The notes below the pieces were generated by a model that had not been told where the DNA came from, searched no databases, and was given only the letters and a program-made list of their open reading frames with translations. DNA of 13,768 nucleotides, taken from contig CANHPJ010000017.1 of NCBI GenBank assembly GCA_947462515.1, positions 1-13,768 of the forward strand. The letters are read 5' to 3'. Shown here in pieces: positions 7,031-13,768 of this stretch. Numbering within the stretch: position 1 is the stretch's first letter; each line of letters opens with the position of its first letter. A program made the position numbers and the translations under genes. Source of the DNA: Bacteroidota bacterium (lineage in GTDB: Bacteria > Bacteroidota > Bacteroidia > JACCXN01).

Positions 7031-7972
7031 TTAGTTTATCATAAATTTGTTTACATGGCTATATGATTCGCTAAAATTACCAGCCTTATCAATGGTTTTA
7101 AGCATCCAAAAATAATTAGAACCCGATATTCCCTTGAAAGAATATGAGTTATTGGTGATTAATACCTTTTCTACTATCATATTAAACGATGAGTCTGATG
7201 CAATTATCAAACTGTCTTTATAGCCGTCAGTACTTTTTGACCAAGTTAAAAGTGCGGGGCTATTAACAGCGGCATTAAATTCTGGTGATAATGGTTCGGA
7301 AACATCTGGAGCAGAGAAATCTAAAACCAGGTTACTTACTGCAAAATTGGATATTGAGCCATTATTACTCTGAGCCTGAACCCTCCATTTATAAGTGCCC
7401 TCGCTTATAAAAGTATAATTTGCCTTCACGTTCGATGTTGCTGGCTGCTTATATACTATAGATCCAAGCGAGTTTAAAATTTCGAAATGGTAATCATTTG
7501 CCAAAGCCATTTCGCTCCAAATAAAGGTTTGGCTACTATCGTTACTATAGAAATTATTTACCGGTGAAATAAGTTGCACAACTTGATTAGATAAACTTGA
7601 TGTACTATCAATTATAAAACTTGAAACTACATATTCAGTTTCACTGGAACCATTTTTAGCTTTAATACGCCACTGGTAATTGCTTCCCGGCTGAAAACTG
7701 TGTGTAAATTTTTTCCCGGTCAAATTCGTGTCTAATACAAATTGTTGAATATTCGTAAAATTTGGTTTTACAACTTGTAGACTATATTCAGTAGCTCCTT
7801 TTACCTCTTCCCACATAAAACTTATGGTTAAACTTGACGAAGCATAATTTGAAGATGGAAAAAGAGTTTCGACTTTTTGTTTTTCCAGATTTCTTTCAAT
7901 TAAATCATCACCACATGCACTAAATAAAAAATTAATAAGCACAGAAATTATAAGTAAGAATTTATTTTTCAT
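7031..7972 (-). CDS. lipoprotein with three FN3-like repeats
   Basis: A 313-residue protein with a lipoprotein signal peptide: hydrophobic residues 5-19 and FSAC with Cys20. The mature part is three repeats of about 90 residues (roughly 35-122, 130-218, 223-313). Each has a LxP/SP start, a hydrophobic-x-W strand (FMWEEV, FIWSEM, LTWSKS), a central Y, and a Y-x-W-x-x-x-A strand (YQWRIKAKNG, YKWRVQAQSN, YFWMLKTIDK). This is the fibronectin type III-like pattern of Bacteroidota surface lipoproteins. It lies inside the secretion operon, overlapping the PilO-like gene by 11 bases and ending one base before the GspC-like gene, i.e. among parts of the inner-membrane/secretin link. It could be an outer-membrane partner of the secretin (a pilotin analogue) or an adaptor for substrates. 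That is inference; no known pilotin fold is visible. Confidence 0.8.
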   Translation of the reverse strand: MKNKFLLIISVLINFLFSACGDDLIERNLEKQKVETLFPSSNYASSSLTISFMWEEVKGATEYSLQVVKPNFTNIQQFVLDTNLTGKKFTHSFQPGSNYQWRIKAKNGSSETEYVVSSFIIDSTSSLSNQVVQLISPVNNFYSNDSSQTFIWSEMALANDYHFEILNSLGSIVYKQPATSNVKANYTFISEGTYKWRVQAQSNNGSISNFAVSNLVLDFSAPDVSEPLSPEFNAAVNSPALLTWSKSTDGYKDSLIIASDSSFNMIVEKVLITNNSYSFKGISGSNYFWMLKTIDKAGNFSESYSHVNKFMIN

Positions 7973-8510
7973 TTTTTTGTGTTATTATATGCTGCAAGTA
8001 AATGGTAGAACTTAAATAGGTCTGCTTTACATTTTCAGCAGTTCTGGTAAAAGTTTGAAAGTGCAGACTTGAAATATTGCCTAACTTTTTTGTCTGTTCA
8101 ATCAAATAAATTAATTTAAGAAGTTCTGTAAATTCACCTTCCAAAGTAATTTTGTTTGTCTCGATAATGAAATCATGCTCTGCATATAATAATGGTTCTG
8201 GAAATTCCTTTAAAATTAAGTCATTGGAATTGCAATAGTTACTGACTGTTTCAAGAATATAGGGTTGATAATTTAACTGATTAGTATCAATTTTTCCAAA
8301 ATGCATTTCAATTTCACTCAATTGATTATCAATTAATTCCAATTCTCTTGGAGAATCTTTTATTTCTATTAACTTATATTCCAGATCTGAACAGGAACTA
8401 ATAAGAGATAAGGTGTTTTTAATGGCTCCAAAATATGTTATTGGCACAAATAAAAATGCCATTCCAATGAGTACAATGTTTTTTTGTTTATATGTATAAT
8501 TATTAAACAC
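7962..8510 (-). CDS. GspM/PilO-like inner-membrane protein
   Basis: A 182-residue protein. It has a short cytoplasmic start, one membrane helix (about residues 12-29), a helical coiled-coil-like stretch (35-70) and a C-terminal domain (about 75-178). The C-terminal domain carries ITLEGEFTELLKLIYLIEQT (121-140), the 'L-x-G-x-F/Y-x-x-L-x-x-F/Y-L' helix typical of PilO and GspM ferredoxin-like domains. Known role: it dimerises with the GspL/PilN protein and links the cytoplasmic motor to the periplasmic linker. The start codon is GTG, sharing its G with the TAG stop of the preceding gene (TAGTG). This is strong evidence for coupling and for this start. Its 3' end overlaps the lipoprotein gene by 11 bases. 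Sequence similarity is low by eye; topology plus position make the call. Confidence 0.82.
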   Translation of the reverse strand: MFNNYTYKQKNIVLIGMAFLFVPITYFGAIKNTLSLISSCSDLEYKLIEIKDSPRELELIDNQLSEIEMHFGKIDTNQLNYQPYILETVSNYCNSNDLILKEFPEPLLYAEHDFIIETNKITLEGEFTELLKLIYLIEQTKKLGNISSLHFQTFTRTAENVKQTYLSSTIYLQHIITQKNEK

Positions 8511-9736
8511 TATACCAAAATAATTTTTATCTCAAAAAAACCTGGTTCAGAGGAATTTTCCTGTTGGTAATTAATTAATAAAATATCCTTGACCCAATCG
8601 TTTTGTCTCAAAGCCAAAATCCACGAATTTAAATACGAACTCTTTTTGCATTTTCCCCTAACGATAATGTTTTCATGTTCAAAAATGATTGATTCACCTA
8701 GCTTAATGTTTTTTTCAACTGGGTTAATGTTTATTTCGTTCAACCTTATCCTGTCGGGCAAATCCATTGCAATCCTGTCGGCATAAAAAGACGTCTTTGA
8801 GGGATTTTTAAATCCCGAAAATTCAATGAATGCATTCTTTTTACTAATCTTCAATTTCATTTCATCGATATAATCCAACATGCCTTTATTTTTTTGATAT
8901 TTCTCAACAAGAAAACTATTTTTCGAGTTATAAAAATCAAATAAGACAAAGTTTAAAAGCATTATACCTAGAAAAAAAAATAAAAAGCCAAATCCCAAAA
9001 TCCTAAATAACTTTTGATGATTACCATCTGTTTTTAATTCTTCTACCAAAGGAACAAAGGCTTCTATTTCCAAATCCGGAATAAATAGACCTCTAAAGGC
9101 ACTTGCAAAAGCTATTGCAGAAGATTGTATAATATCTTCCTCAGCAATGGATAATTTCCTGGTCGATGGCAGTTGGTTGTTAATTTCAAAATCCGAAATC
9201 ATATCGTCAATCAAACTAATTGAATAATTACCTATTTGAAGTGGCGTACTTTCATATTTGACTAATGGTAAAATAACATTTAAAATTAAGGGTCCCAGCG
9301 AAACGCCTAGTGGAATAAACCCAGACGATTTTATTAACTTTAAAAAATCATCTACTATTTCTCTTCTGATGACGGAGATAAAGCCAACATGAGGCTCTAT
9401 GGTAACAAACTGAATATAAAAGTCATCAACCCGGGCATTTGGTAGTATTTTATGCAACCTTTGATTATCATCTTCTCCTATCTTAAAATCAATCTTTTTA
9501 TGTAAAACACCTTTTCCATTAAATGTTAAGGATAATGGAACTCCCTTACCCAACTCATTCTTTAAACTATCCCAATTATCAATCTCTATAATTTCACTTT
9601 CTATCTCAAAATTATTAGCCTTTTTCTTTAAAATGGTTAAATTAAAATTATTTACCCCTGATCCAAGAGCAAGAATTTCAATACCGGCAATTTTTTTATG
9701 CCCTAATAAACAGCGATTTAAAAAAGAAATATTCAT
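8510..9736 (-). CDS. GspL-like protein (PilM-like cytoplasmic plus PilN-like periplasmic parts)
   Basis: A 408-residue bitopic protein. Residues 1-235 are soluble with a degenerate actin-like (PilM/GspL cytoplasmic) character: GIEILALGSG near the N-terminus, a VTIEPHVGFISVIRREIVDD segment, KSSGFIPLGVSLGP (136-149, the usual 'L-x-x-a-G-l-x-p' strand) and a SSAIAFASAF helix (205-214). One membrane helix spans about 244-268. The rest is a periplasmic PilN-like region: a coiled coil (270-305), then DLPDRIRLNEINI (325-337, the PilN 'lP-x-x-v-x-l-x-x-i' signature) and a small alpha/beta domain ending IKIILV. Known GspL binds the GspE N-domain and recruits the ATPase to the membrane. The ATG overlaps the secretin stop by one base (TAATG). 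The Walker-type phosphate loops of true PilM are not obvious, as in GspL. Confidence 0.82.
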   Translation of the reverse strand: MNISFLNRCLLGHKKIAGIEILALGSGVNNFNLTILKKKANNFEIESEIIEIDNWDSLKNELGKGVPLSLTFNGKGVLHKKIDFKIGEDDNQRLHKILPNARVDDFYIQFVTIEPHVGFISVIRREIVDDFLKLIKSSGFIPLGVSLGPLILNVILPLVKYESTPLQIGNYSISLIDDMISDFEINNQLPSTRKLSIAEEDIIQSSAIAFASAFRGLFIPDLEIEAFVPLVEELKTDGNHQKLFRILGFGFLFFFLGIMLLNFVLFDFYNSKNSFLVEKYQKNKGMLDYIDEMKLKISKKNAFIEFSGFKNPSKTSFYADRIAMDLPDRIRLNEININPVEKNIKLGESIIFEHENIIVRGKCKKSSYLNSWILALRQNDWVKDILLINYQQENSSEPGFFEIKIILV

Positions 9737-11658
9737 TAATAGATTACCGAAGGCTTTATGAAAATATTCAATCTGCTTTTACTTTTAGTTTTTGTTCTTG
9801 AACTGAAAAACCATTTTATTACCGGAATTCTAGATAAAATGGGTACTCCTGAACCGGTATTATTGCTGCTTTCTTCTTCCAAGCCTCCCAATACAATCAT
9901 TTCCTTATCTCTAACTCTTATTAAAGATTGAAAATCTCTTTTGACGGTTCCCGGCGGGGCATTTGGTGAAATTCTTCCTGTAAAATCAGATTGTTGCAGT
10001 TTAACATCCAAGGTGATATATTCATCTCCAGAAACAACTGGGTTAATCGTGAGAGCCAAATCGGCACTAACTGACTTATACTGCTGATTAACAATTGTTT
10101 GAGAATTTATACCTCCAATAATACTATTTGATAACTCCAAATAATATTCCGTTTTACCAATACTCATTTTAGCTTCATGCCCATTTAGTGTTGCCAGCTT
10201 TGGGGTGGATCGTGTATTTAAAACTCCTTGCTCCTCCAATGCCTTTATACTCAGGTAAAAATTAGGTGTAACTTTTCCCAGATTAAACACTCCAAACCCA
10301 TTAAATAGATTAATCAAATTATTCAACGAACTTGCGCTGTAATTGAAATCAAGCTCTGGGTAAATAATTCCTCCGGTTTTTGCAGGTTTATCAGATAAAC
10401 CTGCTTTGATGCCTGTTGAAACATTGTAATTTTTCTTAAGATCTACTATAATTACCTCTATCATTACCACAGGAACTTTTTTATCTAAATCGCGAATAAA
10501 AGCTTCTATCTCGTATATCCTTGGGGCAGAACCACTTAAAATAATACTATTTAAATCAGGAAATAATTTTAAATCGACATTTTTCTTCAAGTCAATTGGA
10601 ATCAGGTCAATAACTTTTTCAATGGTTCTATTTTGCATCTGAACAACTTTAGTAGACCTTAATCCTTCCAAGTTTCTATCACCCAGCAAATAAAGATCAC
10701 CTTCCTTTTTAAAGGTAAGATCGGTTCCATTAAGCAACAGTTTAAGAAATTCATCAAAAGAAACATCCTTAACATTCAACGTGGCATTTCCCTTTGGCTC
10801 AGAAAATAAAAAATAATGCCTGTTAGCCTCCTGAGAAACATTGTTTATGACTTCAGAGAGCGGAATATTGAAAGCATTAATGGTCAATTTATCATCATGG
10901 AATTTTACATCCAAATTTGGGCTTGTATTAGACTGATATGGGTAATCGACTGATTGTTTTTTGTTTCTGTTTGTTCTGGGCGTTTGTGAGTTTAAGCCCA
11001 ATTCATCTTTTTTATCAAATAAAAAAGTGTTATCAGCCGTAACAATAAGTTTTAAATCATTCGCAAATGCCAATTTTTCGAGTGCATTTTGAAATGGGAG
11101 ATTTTGAATAAATCCACTGACAGTTCTATCTCCAATTTCAGGGGCAAGGATTATATTCTTATTTGAAATCTTAGTTATTTGTTTTGCAACCGAAAATAAA
11201 CTGTCTGATTTTAAATCAAATCCAAGATTTTCATTTATAACATCATAAGTAATGTTAAGACTTTTAGGAACTATTGCCTTAATAGGCATTTGTGGTGGTA
11301 CATATTGAGAAAAAGAAATTATATTTCCGATAAACGTAATTTCCAAATCATATTTTTTGGCCAGAAAAAGAATGACATCCGATACAGATACATTGGAAAA
11401 ATTATGAACTACAAGTAACTTCAAATTGGGATCTACACTAATATTAATATTATTAGCAGTGCCCAGTGCCCTTATGAATTCCTGTAAAGAAATGTTGTTT
11501 ACACTCAACTCAACATTTTCATTTAATCCTGGATTGGTGTATGCGAGTTCCTTCAATTTTAATTCTATTTCCTGGAAACGATCCTGAGCAAATATTACCT
11601 TAGTACTCAATGCAAGAATGATTATCAAAAACCTTCTAATTACTTTCTTTATTTCCAA
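9736..11658 (-). CDS. gspD: GspD/PilQ-family secretin, outer-membrane channel
   Basis: A 640-residue protein with a signal peptide (1-24, ending IFAQ). The N-terminal part has three STN/secretin-N-like modules: about 48-118, 140-215 and 248-326, each with a 'N-V-x-F-x-x-x-L' type helix such as VSVSDVILFLAKKYDL. Next is a KH-like N module (335-396), with RTIEKVIDLIPI and NSIILSGSAPRIYEIEAFI. The secretin core runs from about 397 to 638: PVVMIEVIIVDL, NTRSTPKLATLNGHEAKMSI, DREMIVLGGL-like RDKEMIVLGGLEEE and the secretin signature VPILSRIPVIKWFF (605-618). It ends at NIFIKPSVIY with no C-terminal S-domain for a classical pilotin. It should form the outer-membrane gate. The start is TTG at 11658, three bases after the gspE stop. 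The signal peptide begins right there (MEIKKVIRR) and no ATG is close, so TTG is well supported. Confidence 0.95.
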   Translation of the reverse strand: MEIKKVIRRFLIIILALSTKVIFAQDRFQEIELKLKELAYTNPGLNENVELSVNNISLQEFIRALGTANNINISVDPNLKLLVVHNFSNVSVSDVILFLAKKYDLEITFIGNIISFSQYVPPQMPIKAIVPKSLNITYDVINENLGFDLKSDSLFSVAKQITKISNKNIILAPEIGDRTVSGFIQNLPFQNALEKLAFANDLKLIVTADNTFLFDKKDELGLNSQTPRTNRNKKQSVDYPYQSNTSPNLDVKFHDDKLTINAFNIPLSEVINNVSQEANRHYFLFSEPKGNATLNVKDVSFDEFLKLLLNGTDLTFKKEGDLYLLGDRNLEGLRSTKVVQMQNRTIEKVIDLIPIDLKKNVDLKLFPDLNSIILSGSAPRIYEIEAFIRDLDKKVPVVMIEVIIVDLKKNYNVSTGIKAGLSDKPAKTGGIIYPELDFNYSASSLNNLINLFNGFGVFNLGKVTPNFYLSIKALEEQGVLNTRSTPKLATLNGHEAKMSIGKTEYYLELSNSIIGGINSQTIVNQQYKSVSADLALTINPVVSGDEYITLDVKLQQSDFTGRISPNAPPGTVKRDFQSLIRVRDKEMIVLGGLEEESSNNTGSGVPILSRIPVIKWFFSSRTKTKSKSRLNIFIKPSVIY

Positions 11659-11661
11659 AAC

Positions 11662-13101
11662 TTAAAAATTATTTAGCAAAATAGGATATACCTCTTCTAC
11701 CGATGTTAAGCCCTTTTCCAAAAGTTCAAAAGCATTTTCAGATAATGATTTGATGTTTTTTTCTTTCAATAAAGAGGTAGCTTCAGAATGGTTTCGCCGG
11801 ATGATTTCTGACAATTCGTGATCGATTGAAATCACTTCATAAATGGCTTTCCTACCTTTATAACCGGTAAAATAGCATTCTTGGCAGCCTACAGGGACAT
11901 AGTAATGGAATATTGACCTTTGAGACCTATAATTTAAAGGTAAATAACTGTTCTTAAAAACTTCCTGCCTTTTACAATTATTGCATAATAATCGAACTAA
12001 ACGTTGTGCTACAGAAGTATTTAGTGTGCCTGCAATTAAATAGGGAGCAATACCCATATCAAACAATCTGGAAATTGTTCCCCAGGCTGAATTAGTATGT
12101 ATGGTAGATAGCACCAAATGACCAGTTAGGGCAGCCCGAATAGCAATTTGAGCTGTATCGGAATCCCTTATTTCACCTACCATTATTACGTCCGGATCCT
12201 GTCTTAGAAAAGTTCTTAAGGCCGTTGGGAAATTCAGACCAATGCTTTCCTTAAGCTGCACTTGATTGACCCCTTCGAGGGTATACTCGATGGGATCTTC
12301 AATAGTAAGTATATTGGTTTTTTCCTTATTGAGTATTTTTAAAGTAGCATATAGAGTAGTCGTTTTTCCGGAACCCGTTGGACCACTTATCAGAACAATA
12401 CCATTTGGCTTTCTAATCGATTCAAAATAACTATTTAGTTCCTCATCAGAAAAACCAAGCTGATGTATATCAATATTGGCCGTGTCTTTATTGAGTAATC
12501 GCAAAACAATTTTTTCACCATATAAAGTAGGTAATACAGAAACCCGTATATCTATTTTAGAATTTTCAATATCAAAAAAAATACGACCATCCTGAGGCAA
12601 TCTTTTCTCTGCAATATCAAGATTGGCGTTTATTTTAATTTTATTGATTAACGACGGATAGTCAAGCTTATTAATGACATAACGTTCTATTAAATTTCCA
12701 TCTATTCTGATTCTTACCCTACAGCGCGCTTCAAATACTTCAATATGAATATCACTGCTTCCCAAACATTTAGCATCGACAATTAAATTTGAGAGAAAAT
12801 CATCCCCTGGCTTCAAATCAATAGCATTCAATTTTTTTCCTAGACCATGATCATTTTTTCTGTAATATTTTATAAGTGTTCTCTTAATAATTTCTTCGTC
12901 CTGCTGAACTAATTCTACATTTTTACCAAAAAGTATCTCTAATTCCTCCAACACACCATTGTTTATATTTTCAATACCTGAGTAAAAAGAAATCTTATTT
13001 TTTTCTATGAATTTTGGTATAATAAGGTAATGCCATGCTTGTTGAATGGTTATTGCCTGCTGTGTTTCTGGCGTAATGGATATATAATTATTTTTTTTCA
13101 T
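11662..13101 (-). CDS. gspE: GspE/PilB-family assembly ATPase
   Basis: A 479-residue protein from the ATG at 13101. An in-frame TTG at 13104 just precedes it; ATG is preferred. A short N-terminal domain (about 1-85, the GspL-binding region in the family) is followed by the N2E/ATPase core. Motifs, in numbering from ATG: SSDIHIE (115-121), Walker A GPTGSGKTT (240-248), Asp box TIEDPIEY (266-273), Walker B DPDVIMVGEIRD (302-313), His box TGHLVLSTIHTN (326-337). A zinc-binding tetracysteine site has C373/C376 (CNNC) and C406/C409 (CQEC). The tetracysteine site and GspE-like length identify the assembly ATPase and exclude PilT and TadA types. All catalytic residues are intact. It powers pseudopilus growth from the cytoplasmic face through GspF and the GspL-like protein. 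It is the first gene of the operon, behind a long non-coding stretch, and no Shine-Dalgarno sequence precedes it. Confidence 0.97.
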   Translation of the reverse strand: MKKNNYISITPETQQAITIQQAWHYLIIPKFIEKNKISFYSGIENINNGVLEELEILFGKNVELVQQDEEIIKRTLIKYYRKNDHGLGKKLNAIDLKPGDDFLSNLIVDAKCLGSSDIHIEVFEARCRVRIRIDGNLIERYVINKLDYPSLINKIKINANLDIAEKRLPQDGRIFFDIENSKIDIRVSVLPTLYGEKIVLRLLNKDTANIDIHQLGFSDEELNSYFESIRKPNGIVLISGPTGSGKTTTLYATLKILNKEKTNILTIEDPIEYTLEGVNQVQLKESIGLNFPTALRTFLRQDPDVIMVGEIRDSDTAQIAIRAALTGHLVLSTIHTNSAWGTISRLFDMGIAPYLIAGTLNTSVAQRLVRLLCNNCKRQEVFKNSYLPLNYRSQRSIFHYYVPVGCQECYFTGYKGRKAIYEVISIDHELSEIIRRNHSEATSLLKEKNIKSLSENAFELLEKGLTSVEEVYPILLNNF

Positions 13102-13150
13102 CAATAAATTATGATGTTTGGCATTTGTTTATCCCTTAATAATATTTGAA

Positions 13151-13177
13151 ATTATAGTAATAAAAAGAGTCTGACAA
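13151..13177 (-). promoter_or_regulatory. weak candidate promoter of the secretion operon
   Basis: On the minus strand, TTGTCA (13177-13172) and TATAAT (13156-13151) are separated by 15 bases, with TTTC directly after the TATAA. The element ends 50 bases before the gspE ATG. Spacing is short for a sigma70 promoter. It only partly fits the Bacteroidota pattern TTG-N19-21-TAnnTTTG: a TTG lies 18 bases before a TA, with TTTC in place of TTTG. In such AT-rich DNA this could be chance. Confidence 0.25.
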
Positions 13178-13672
13178 TGGTCTACTCTACCAATGGGTAA
13201 ATTGCTTTACCGAAAAAGATATCCTATTTCGAACAAAAACTATACTGTTTTTTATTGTTTGAGTTTTAGGAAGTCGCTTTTACATAATTTGAAAAAACAA
13301 TAAGCATTCTTTCAAGAAATATGTGAGCCGATTAATTATTCAAAACATTCTGAGCTAATTACATTATTTTGAGCATAATCCGCGGATCATTCCTATTCTT
13401 CAATCTTAATTTTAAGATAGTAAAATCAATATGTTTAAGATAATCCTGATTGAATCACGGAATTTTAAAATAAATTTAATTCTTAAAAAATACTGTTTCA
13501 AAGTGAGAGCGCTTGAAAATTATATGCCTATGTGAAAAAATAAAAACTTTGAAAATATGTAATATTCTCAATCTGCTAAATAAAAAGCAATGGTGATTAC
13601 TCAATAAATATTTTAGTGGCTTGTGTTTTTTTGAACATAAAAAAAACGAGTATTAGATTACACATCTTGATT

Positions 13673-13688
13673 TAATTGTAATCAATTA
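13673..13688. repeat. short palindrome TAATTGTAATCAATTA
   Basis: Two perfect 6-base arms (TAATTG / CAATTA) flank TAAT. It is nested in a second inverted repeat, TTGATT (13667-13672) with AATCAA (13680-13685). It lies about 570 bases upstream of gspE. It could be an operator for a gene beyond the window edge or simply a product of AT-rich composition. Confidence 0.3.
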
Positions 13689-13768
13689 TTATGTTTTAAT
13701 CAGCATTGATAACAGTAAATCCTCAAAAAAATTGATTTTATATATCCTTGCTATTATAAACATTAATA

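Larger units (their letters stand above)
13102..13768. other. long non-coding upstream region
   Basis: About 660 bases with no convincing coding frame on either strand, no tRNA-like cloverleaf and no tandem repeats that I can see. It is distinctly AT-rich. It must contain the promoter of the minus-strand operon starting at gspE, unless transcription comes from further upstream. It contains a short palindrome (13673-13688) and a loose inverted repeat (TTATTGTTT at 13252-13260 and AAACAATAA at 13295-13303). Nothing else is recognised. A small RNA or a very short peptide gene cannot be excluded. Confidence 0.6.

Noticed and set aside
8589..8786. Open + strand frame of 65 codons
   Set aside because: Antisense to the PilN-like part of the GspL-like gene.
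11662..13101. Tad pilus ATPase or PilT retraction ATPase
   Set aside because: The tetracysteine zinc site and the surrounding GspL/M/C-like and secretin genes fit GspE/PilB; there is only one ATPase gene and one F gene.
13252..13303. Inverted repeat TTATTGTTT / AAACAATAA as terminator or operator
   Set aside because: Nine A/T-rich base pairs across a 34-base loop are readily produced by chance in this composition.
13102..13768. Exact Bacteroidota promoter TAnnTTTG upstream of gspE
   Set aside because: No exact match found on the minus strand by eye; only the weak TTGTCA/TATAAT candidate is listed.

Overview
The window is AT-rich and densely coded. Small Cys-anchored lipoproteins, a membrane NfeD of the Bacteroidota type, almost no Shine-Dalgarno sequences and the gene content together suggest a member of the Bacteroidota (Cytophagales, Sphingobacteriales or Chitinophagales-like). 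The order cannot be fixed from this sequence. No RNA gene, CRISPR array, insertion sequence or phage gene was seen.

Region 1 (1-2450, + strand) holds three tightly spaced genes. They are the 3' part of an NfeD-family membrane protein cut by the window edge, a polytopic membrane protein that looks like the DUF6056/GT-C-like family, and a small lipoprotein. They meet the next operon tail to tail, with 8 bases between stop codons.

Region 2 (2459-13101, - strand) is one 10.6-kb, eleven-gene operon for a type II secretion (T2SS)/type IV pilus-family machine. Read 5'->3' on the minus strand the order is: GspE/PilB assembly ATPase; GspD/PilQ secretin; GspL-like protein (PilM-like plus PilN-like in one chain); GspM/PilO-like protein; three-repeat FN3-like lipoprotein; GspC/PilP-like protein; secreted MORN-repeat protein; large GspK-like pseudopilin with a predicted beta-helix region; GspI-like and GspJ/H-like minor pseudopilins; GspF/PilC platform protein. 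Every junction is an overlap or a gap of at most 15 bases, so translation is probably coupled. There is no PilT retraction ATPase, which favours a secretion pseudopilus over a retractile pilus. The major pseudopilin (GspG) and the prepilin peptidase are not in the window and must be encoded elsewhere if the machine works.

Region 3 (13102-13768) is about 660 bases without a recognisable gene. It probably holds the operon promoter; one weak candidate and one small palindrome were noted.

Inferred joint action: GspE, GspF and the L/M/C-like proteins form the inner-membrane motor and the link to the secretin. The K/I/J-like proteins prime and tip the pseudopilus. The secretin is the outer-membrane gate. 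The FN3 lipoprotein, the MORN protein and the beta-helix pseudopilin are lineage-specific parts without proteobacterial counterparts and are the best candidates for something new.
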